Part shown: positions 13,969 to 18,996 of the stretch, in pieces
Position numbering within the stretch: the first letter of the stretch is position 1
Layout: the number at the start of each line of letters is the position of its first letter
Assembly (NCBI GenBank): GCA_002435365.1
Contig: DJMM01000110.1
Location: forward strand, 583-19,578
DNA: 18,996 bases
DNA from: Ignavibacteriales bacterium UBA6490
GTDB lineage: Bacteria > Bacteroidota > Ignavibacteria > Ignavibacteriales > Ignavibacteriaceae
Reading direction: 5' to 3'
The notes under the pieces: model-generated
Seen by the model: the letters and a program-made list of their open reading frames with translations, nothing else
The model's database searches: none
Told to the model about the DNA's origin: nothing
Translations under genes and position numbers: made by a program

Positions 13969-15177
13969 ATGAGAAAATTTGATTTACCAGTTTATTATAA
14001 AAGTTCTTTGATTACGCGGCTCAAAGAAAAGCGTAAACTTGAAGATCCCCGGAAAAAAGACTTCACTCCATCACTCCTGGATCTCGGCGATGTGCGTTTT
14101 TATGTGGCAAGACATTTCGGATTTTGTTTTGGCGTCGAAAATGCAATTGAAATAGCCTACAGGACAATTGAAGAGAATCCCGGTAAAAAGATTTATCTCT
14201 TGAGTGAAATGATCCATAATCCCGGAGTAAATGAAGACCTGCGCAGCAGGGGGATAGAATTCCTTATGGATATTTCAGGGAATGCGTTGATAGACTGGGA
14301 TGCGCTGTCCGGTGAGGATATTGTGATCATACCGGCATTCGGAACAACAATTGAAATTGAAAAGAAGCTCACGGAGAAGGGGATCGATCCATACAGGTAC
14401 AATACAACCTGTCCTTTTGTTGAAAAAGTCTGGAACCGGGCTGTCCAGCTGGGTGATGAAAACTATACCGTTGTTATCCATGGAAAACATTATCATGAGG
14501 AAACAAAAGCCACTTTTTCTCATTCCGTTCAGAAGAGCCCATCGGTTATTGTAAGAGATTTGCAGGAGGCTCAGAAGCTGGCGGCGGTTATTAAAGGTGA
14601 ATTATCGCATGAATATTTCTACAGTCTTTTTAAGGACAGGCATTCACCTGATTTTGATGCACAAAAGCATCTTGTTAAAATAGGTGTTGTTAATCAAACC
14701 ACAATGCTTGCTACAGAAACTGAAGCAATTGCATCACTGCTTAAAAAAGTTATGCTGGATAAATATGGCGCGGAGAGAATTGATGAACATTTTGCCGATA
14801 CGCATGATACCCTATGCTATGCCACAAACGAGAACCAGGACGCCACTTACGGATTGCTGAAATCTGATGCCGACATTGCAATTGTAGTTGGTGGCTATAA
14901 TAGTTCGAACACTACTCACATTGTTGAGTTATGCGAAAGCAAATTTAAGACATTCTTTATTTCCTCCGCTGAAAAAATTATTTCCGGTGAGAAGATATCC
15001 CATTTTGATATTCATTCGCATAAGGAAATCCTCACTGAAAGATATCTTCCGGAAAGAAAACCAGCCTCCATTGCAGTTACCAGCGGGGCGTCATGTCCGG
15101 ATGCTATTGTTGAGCAGGTGCTCAGGAAATTGATTTCTTTTTATAATATTGATAAGGAAATAGAATCGGTATTATAG
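13969..15177 (+). CDS. ispH: 4-hydroxy-3-methylbut-2-enyl diphosphate reductase (IspH/LytB), long form
   Basis: The last enzyme of the MEP pathway, reducing HMBPP to IPP and DMAPP with a [4Fe-4S] cluster. Cluster cysteines are Cys53 (GFCFGVENA), Cys148 (TTCPFV) and Cys283 (DTLCYAT). Substrate-pocket motifs include His83 (MIHNPGVNE), HGKHYHEETKAT (171-182), NQTTMLATET (242-251), GGYNSSNTTH (308-317) and TSGASCPD (371-378). At 402 residues it is about 85 longer than E. coli IspH, with an N-terminal extension of about 40 residues. Motifs such as GGYNSSNTTH and the HEET box resemble the cyanobacterial/plant branch. No clear ribosome site precedes the ATG, which is common in this phylum. The product feeds the squalene genes at the left of the window, though not in one operon. 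Confidence 0.95.
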   Translation: MRKFDLPVYYKSSLITRLKEKRKLEDPRKKDFTPSLLDLGDVRFYVARHFGFCFGVENAIEIAYRTIEENPGKKIYLLSEMIHNPGVNEDLRSRGIEFLMDISGNALIDWDALSGEDIVIIPAFGTTIEIEKKLTEKGIDPYRYNTTCPFVEKVWNRAVQLGDENYTVVIHGKHYHEETKATFSHSVQKSPSVIVRDLQEAQKLAAVIKGELSHEYFYSLFKDRHSPDFDAQKHLVKIGVVNQTTMLATETEAIASLLKKVMLDKYGAERIDEHFADTHDTLCYATNENQDATYGLLKSDADIAIVVGGYNSSNTTHIVELCESKFKTFFISSAEKIISGEKISHFDIHSHKEILTERYLPERKPASIAVTSGASCPDAIVEQVLRKLISFYNIDKEIESVL

Positions 15178-15180
15178 TAA

Positions 15181-15205
15181 AATCCCGGCTTGTAACACCG
15201 GGATT
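15181..15205. terminator. Convergent hairpin between ispH and secG
   Basis: AATCCCGG pairs with CCGGGATT around a 9-base loop, four bases after the ispH stop and 11 bases from the secG stop. T-tracts are short on both sides (a TTTT on the minus strand), so it is a moderate bidirectional terminator. Confidence 0.65.
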
Positions 15206-15215
15206 CTGAAAAATA

Positions 15216-15548
15216 TTACGGATTTTGCTGCGGCTGCTGCTGGGGGACAGAAGGAGTTGTCGGCACTGTTCTCTGGCTTCCCTGAATTATACTCTCTCTC
15301 TGACTGCTGGTTGTTGCACCTGGCAGAAAGAAAAGATTTACCACTATTGCTAAAACTACCAAAGCTGCTGCCAGCCACCAGGTCGCCCTGCTAAGGAAAT
15401 CTGCGGTACGGCGTGTACCAAACATCGTTCCCATTCCAGCACCTCCGAAGGTACCTGCAAGCCCTCCTCCTTTACTCGACTGCAGGAGCACTATTACAAT
15501 AAGAATTGCAGCAATTAAGGAAGATAATATTATCATTAAATTATACAT
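15216..15548 (-). CDS. secG: Preprotein translocase subunit SecG
   Basis: The small non-essential subunit of the SecYEG inner-membrane channel, assisting protein export. I start it at the Met encoded at 15548-15546, 6 bases after a GGAG ribosome site; the in-frame upstream extension runs into the tRNA gene and cannot be real. The resulting 110-residue protein has two membrane segments (about 3-22 and 50-75). Between them lies the conserved loop LLQSSKGGGLAG followed by GGAG...MFGTRRTADFLSRAT. A Gln/Pro-rich tail (PQQQPQQNP) follows and is variable in the family. It lies 21 bases downstream of a tRNA gene on the same strand and may share its transcript. Confidence 0.92.
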   Translation of the reverse strand: MYNLMIILSSLIAAILIVIVLLQSSKGGGLAGTFGGAGMGTMFGTRRTADFLSRATWWLAAALVVLAIVVNLFFLPGATTSSQRESIIQGSQRTVPTTPSVPQQQPQQNP

Positions 15549-15569
15549 ATGATTCTCCAATAAAAAATG

Positions 15570-15643
15570 TAGCGGGGGAGGGATTTGAACCCCCGACACG
15601 TGGATTATGATTCCACTGCTCTGACCTACTGAGCTACCCCGCC
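15570..15643 (-). tRNA. tRNA with CAT anticodon, probably elongator tRNA-Met
   Basis: A full cloverleaf of 74 bases on the minus strand. The acceptor helix is GGCGGGG/CCCCGCT with a G-U first pair and discriminator A. The D arm is GCTC/GAGC, the anticodon arm GTGGA-ATCATAA-TCCAC with anticodon CAT, and the T arm has the loop TTCAAAT. The CCA end is not encoded. A paired first acceptor position and no run of three G-C pairs in the anticodon stem argue against initiator tRNA. A CAU tRNA-Ile modified to read AUA cannot be excluded by eye. Confidence 0.93.
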
Positions 15644-15788
15644 ATTTTATTATATAACCCGCAAATATAGCCAGATTTAGTTTTATTTCAAATGTCTGTT
15701 AATAAATTCAGGGTGCGGATGCAACAGCAGCGGGCCTTATTCTGGCCTTCAAGTCAGATAGCACGTTTTAATTTCCTCAAACAATGAA

Positions 15789-16793
15789 TTAGGCAGGAAC
15801 CTTGTTCAGCAGTTCCAGCTCCTCCCACATATAATCAAGAAGTTCTGAAAGACCCTCACCGGTTGCAGATGAGAATACCAGCAGTTTTGAATCTGAATTA
15901 GCAAGTTTTTTCTTTCGCAGTTTTTGAATGTCACGGTCACCTGCGATATCTGCCTTGGAGAGAGAGACAATTTTCCTTTTTTTAACAAGTTCTCTGCTGT
16001 AGTTCCCCAGCTCATTAATAAGGATGTTATATTCCTTCTGGTAATTTTCCGAGGTAATGTCGATAAGAAACAGCAGTATTCTTGTACGCTCAATATGGCG
16101 GAGGAATTTATGGCCCAATCCCTTTCCCAAATGTGCACCTTCAATAATGCCGGGTATATCTGCAACTGTAAAACTTTTATAATCTTTATAATTTACAATT
16201 CCGAGATTCGGTTCAAGAGTTGTGAAAGGATAATCCGCAATCTTTGGTCTGGCAGCAGATATTCTTGAAATCAGGGTTGATTTTCCGGCGTTGGGAAATC
16301 CAACCAGACCTACATCGGCAATAAGTTTCAGTTCCAGAATTATTTTGCGGCTTTCACCCTGCCTGCCGGGTTCAGCAGTTCTGGGAGCCTGATTTGTAGG
16401 TGTAGCAAAATTTGAATTTCCCTTGCCCCCTTTGCCGCCACGGGCAGCGACGACTTCCTTTCCGTCGTCATCAAGATCAAATAATATCTTACCGGTTTTT
16501 GATTCTTTAATTACTGTTCCGACAGGCACACTGATTGTAATATCCTTGCCGTTTTTCCCATCTTTGAGGCTGCCAGCACCCGGTTCACCTTTACCGCCTC
16601 TGTAAATTTTCTTATACCTGAAATCCAGAAGAGTTGAAAGATTGTGATGAGCTTTTATAATTATATTTCCCCCCCTTCCACCGTTACCGCCGGAAGGTCC
16701 CCCCTTTGGAACGTATTTTTCACGCCTGAACGCAACTGCGCCGTCACCCCCGTTCCCGGCAATTACTTCAACCTCAGCATAATCGATAAACAT
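15789..16793 (-). CDS. obg: Obg/CgtA family ribosome-assembly GTPase
   Basis: A GTPase that binds the large ribosomal subunit and links ribosome maturation to growth state. The glycine-rich Obg fold fills residues 1-158 (repeated GG motifs such as GGPSGGNGGRGGN). The G domain follows: G1 GFPNAGKST (165-173), G2 YPFTTLEPN with Thr191/Thr192, G3 DIPG (212-215), G4 SKAD (279-282) and G5 SSATG. In G4 Ser replaces the usual Asn of NKxD, a variant I associate with Obg from Bacteroidota. The protein ends at residue 334 without the C-terminal OCT domain found in some relatives. It starts 2 bases after the stop of the upstream unknown gene, so the two form an operon. About 145 bases without a gene separate it from the tRNA. 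Confidence 0.96.
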   Translation of the reverse strand: MFIDYAEVEVIAGNGGDGAVAFRREKYVPKGGPSGGNGGRGGNIIIKAHHNLSTLLDFRYKKIYRGGKGEPGAGSLKDGKNGKDITISVPVGTVIKESKTGKILFDLDDDGKEVVAARGGKGGKGNSNFATPTNQAPRTAEPGRQGESRKIILELKLIADVGLVGFPNAGKSTLISRISAARPKIADYPFTTLEPNLGIVNYKDYKSFTVADIPGIIEGAHLGKGLGHKFLRHIERTRILLFLIDITSENYQKEYNILINELGNYSRELVKKRKIVSLSKADIAGDRDIQKLRKKKLANSDSKLLVFSSATGEGLSELLDYMWEELELLNKVPA

Positions 16794-16795
16794 TT

Positions 16796-18271
16796 TTATT
16801 CCTGGTTAAAATAATTTGCCACAGCGCTGGTTAACATAACAGCATCTTTTGAGTAAGGATTTATCTTGTAATCCTGAAATACTTTCTTTAGGATTCCGGA
16901 TGCGTCCTCATAGGATTTGCTCCCAATTAGTCTATCAAGAGTTTGCGCAAATTCATTCTGGTCGTCGTTAAATACGCTTTCAACTATCCGGTCAATCTCC
17001 TTTTTAGAGAGAAAACTGAAAATGTCGCCCTTCTTGTTGAAGTTGTACTGGCCGATGCTTTGAACGGGTACATCTTCGGATTCTTCTTCCTCATGCGTAT
17101 AAAACTTAAAACCTGAACTCTCTTCCTGGATTTCGGTTTTTGATTTTTCCTTCTCCTCTTTGCGCTGATTTAATCTACCGCTTCCGTTTAACAGGTTGTC
17201 TACGAATTTTAATCCGTTTGTTGCCGGAGATTTTTCTTCCGGGATTTCTTTACTGCTTGTATCCTCAACAGAAATGTCAGTTTTATCCTGCCCGGAAACC
17301 TCAATTTCATTAATCTTTTCTGTTTCCTCCGGGGTAATTTCAGTCAGATTCTCTTTTTCAGTAACAGCCTGCTCGGTAAATTCGTCAAATTCAGATGGCG
17401 GTTCGGTTTCCTCATTTAATTCAGGTACAGTATCTGCTTGAGGTGCCATGGTTTGCTGAACTTCCGGTTCCGGTGTTTCCGGCATTTCAGGAATTTCCGG
17501 CATTTCGATATTTTCCTTCAAAATTCCTGATAATTTTTCAATAATCTCGGCAATAGGCCGTTTCTGCTTATTCTCCTGCGGATAAATATCCTTCAGGGCG
17601 TTGGCCGCCTCGGTGAATTTTTTGTCCTTAAAGTAATATTCTATAAGGTAAGGTGAAACTTTTTCCCTGCTCATTCCGCCTTCATTAAAGAAATCTGCAA
17701 TTGAAGTGATACCATCTTTCAGGATTTCTTTCCTGCTGGAGGCAATAATCTCTTTATCAATTTTACCTGCCGTTATAACAAATTCTTCCTGGGTAAGCGA
17801 AGTAATCTTCTTTTTGCTTAAAAAAGCGGAAAGAACATCAATCTGGTACTTATAGTAATATATGTAGTTAAAATAATTGAGGATCTCTTTAATCGTTTTT
17901 TCTTTTTCATCGCTGAAAATAAATTTTGCCAGGGTCCAGCCCGGCCGAACCACATAATTTGCATTGAATGAAGCAGCCTTGATTATAAGTTTCTTAAGGT
18001 CTTCACTCCGCATCTTATAATTTTTGCGTATTTCTTCATTGATGAGACTGAAGTATCTTGATATTTCCCTTCCTGAATAATCAAAAAAAGAATTGGTAAG
18101 CAGTTTCTTCCTGTCTTCTCCTATCTGGTTGTCAATTTCTGCAGAACAGTATTTTATAATGGCGGGATGAATGCTGCTGTTCAATAGTCTCCCCATATTG
18201 ACGTGCGCTACTTCTTTCCGAAGCTTGTTCAGCGTATAATCGACAATAAACTTTATTTCTTTCTCAAACAT
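16796..18271 (-). CDS. Unknown protein with acidic Pro/Glu-rich linker, upstream of obg
   Basis: Not recognised. The 491 residues appear cytoplasmic, with no signal peptide or membrane segment. Three parts can be seen. Residues 1-235 are a lysine-rich, mostly helical domain (aromatic motif NYFNYIYYYKYQIDVL near 147-162). Residues about 255-395 are an acidic, low-complexity and probably disordered linker with a short repeat EMPEIPEMPETPEPE and many TE/EE steps. Residues about 410-491 are a compact helical domain (FSFLSKKEIDRIVESVF...DAVMLTSAVANYF). The start has a GGAG site 7 bases before ATG. The stop lies 2 bases before obg, so coupled expression is likely and a role connected with translation, ribosome assembly or growth control is possible, but nothing in the sequence shows it. 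Confidence 0.8.
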   Translation of the reverse strand: MFEKEIKFIVDYTLNKLRKEVAHVNMGRLLNSSIHPAIIKYCSAEIDNQIGEDRKKLLTNSFFDYSGREISRYFSLINEEIRKNYKMRSEDLKKLIIKAASFNANYVVRPGWTLAKFIFSDEKEKTIKEILNYFNYIYYYKYQIDVLSAFLSKKKITSLTQEEFVITAGKIDKEIIASSRKEILKDGITSIADFFNEGGMSREKVSPYLIEYYFKDKKFTEAANALKDIYPQENKQKRPIAEIIEKLSGILKENIEMPEIPEMPETPEPEVQQTMAPQADTVPELNEETEPPSEFDEFTEQAVTEKENLTEITPEETEKINEIEVSGQDKTDISVEDTSSKEIPEEKSPATNGLKFVDNLLNGSGRLNQRKEEKEKSKTEIQEESSGFKFYTHEEEESEDVPVQSIGQYNFNKKGDIFSFLSKKEIDRIVESVFNDDQNEFAQTLDRLIGSKSYEDASGILKKVFQDYKINPYSKDAVMLTSAVANYFNQE

Positions 18272-18448
18272 TTAAATTCTCCGGGAAATCATTACTCTGT
18301 AATTTAAATAAATGGATAACAAATTATTATGAAAAATTTAACAAATTCATTATGTGTGTTTTAGCAAGTATTAGAAATCCCATTACTTAGCAGTTAGAGA
18401 ATGCAAACCGACCGCTGCAATATACTTAAATATCCCTGAAACTGAAAT

Positions 18449-18475
18449 ATGAATCCCCGTAAGGTGGGCCGATAA
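18449..18475 (+). repeat. Start-like direct repeat / possible eight-codon leader ORF
   Basis: ATGAATCCCCGTAAGGT (18449-18465) matches the first 17 bases of the next gene (18562-18578) at 15 positions, and the frame here runs MNPRKVGR then stop. It could be a leader peptide, a remnant of a local duplication, or a repeated protein-binding site. No ribosome site is visible before it. Confidence 0.4.
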
Positions 18476-18561
18476 AGATGCAAATTTATCAAATTCTTTA
18501 TATTTTCATTTTTATTGGTTAAGTTTTCTACCAAAATTGATATAAGTTAGGTAAACTCAGT

Positions 18562-18996
18562 ATGAATCTACGTAAGGTAAATCAGCAGGATTTATTCAAT
18601 TATACATTGAACGATCTGCCTCCGGGTTATAAGATTAATCCCTCGTCCTTAACAATTTGGTATAAAAGCGGTTATCTGAGCTTCGATCCAAATAAGAAAA
18701 ACGAGTTCAATGAAGCGGAGTTTCAGGAATTCCGGTTTATAACAACATTATTTATATCCGGAATTTCACTAATATCAATAGATAAACTCCTGGGGAATCT
18801 GAAAAAACCTTATGCTTACGACATCTCCAAGATTTATTTTAACTGGATAAAAAGGGAGTGGGAATACCTTCCTGATAAACCTGAAGTAAATTTGTTTGAA
18901 GCCGTTGATCAGCTAATCAATACAAAGGAAATAGGAATACTAACCGACCTGCAGGAGAAAATTAGCGCATATCTTTTAACTATCCCGAAAGCTAAA
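18562..18996 (+). CDS. Unknown protein, 3' end outside window
   Basis: An open frame of 145 codons beginning MNLRKVNQQDLF and still open at the right edge. No signal peptide is visible. The protein is soluble-looking, rich in aromatic and charged residues. The part from about residue 33 (TIWYKSGYLSFDP) through FISGISLISIDKLLGNL to IYFNWIKREW (about 105) has the spacing of a MerR-like winged helix with a following helix, but the match is loose and by eye only. It is divergent from the obg operon across a 290-base AT-rich spacer. Codon use looks like that of its neighbours. Function is not assigned. Confidence 0.65.
   Translation, partial: MNLRKVNQQDLFNYTLNDLPPGYKINPSSLTIWYKSGYLSFDPNKKNEFNEAEFQEFRFITTLFISGISLISIDKLLGNLKKPYAYDISKIYFNWIKREWEYLPDKPEVNLFEAVDQLINTKEIGILTDLQEKISAYLLTIPKAK

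Noticed and set aside
15549..15599. Upstream in-frame start for secG
   Set aside because: The extension is encoded by the tRNA gene, and the downstream Met has a ribosome site and begins the conserved SecG membrane segment.

Overview
The window looks like chromosome from a member of the Bacteroidota/Chlorobi/Ignavibacteriota group, most likely Ignavibacteria-like. This is inferred from two secreted proteins that end in a type IX secretion (T9SS) sorting domain with the NYPNPFNP signature, a three-gene sdhCAB cluster with one long cytochrome b subunit, a long cyanobacterial/plant-style IspH, an Obg without a C-terminal extension, and an AT-leaning composition. All genes look like ordinary chromosomal genes. 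I see no transposase, integrase, phage gene or CRISPR array.

Layout. (1) 1-2049: end of a squalene-synthesis operon (hpnD, cut by the left edge, then hpnE). (2) 2211-6686: three genes for exported proteins: a T9SS cargo protein, a convergent M28 metallopeptidase and a divergent subtilisin with a T9SS sorting domain. Hairpins separate these units. (3) 6725-9591, minus strand: a cobalamin regulon. A compact cobalamin riboswitch (9432-9540) precedes a TonB-dependent receptor, which is followed by a small DUF6580-type membrane protein and a strong terminator. The leader between aptamer and start codon can form two mutually exclusive helices, one of which traps the Shine-Dalgarno sequence. (4) 9601-9949: unexplained, possibly structured DNA, then the sdh leader. 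(5) 9950-13350: sdhC-sdhA-sdhB (succinate dehydrogenase/fumarate reductase) and its terminator. (6) 13438-15205: a free-standing AlaX-like editing protein and ispH. (7) 15216-18271, minus strand: secG, a tRNA with a CAT anticodon, obg, and a 491-residue unknown protein abutting obg. (8) 18449-18996: a short repeated start-like sequence and an unknown gene that runs off the right edge.

How the genes fit together: IspH supplies isoprenoid units and HpnD/HpnE make squalene, so both ends of that pathway are visible, although far apart. The receptor and DUF6580 protein are probably a cobalamin uptake pair, with DUF6580 as candidate inner-membrane partner. The two peptidases suggest protein or peptide scavenging. 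The remaining genes are housekeeping (respiration, translation quality control, secretion, ribosome assembly). The most promising lead is the riboswitch-controlled receptor/DUF6580 pair and its expression platform.
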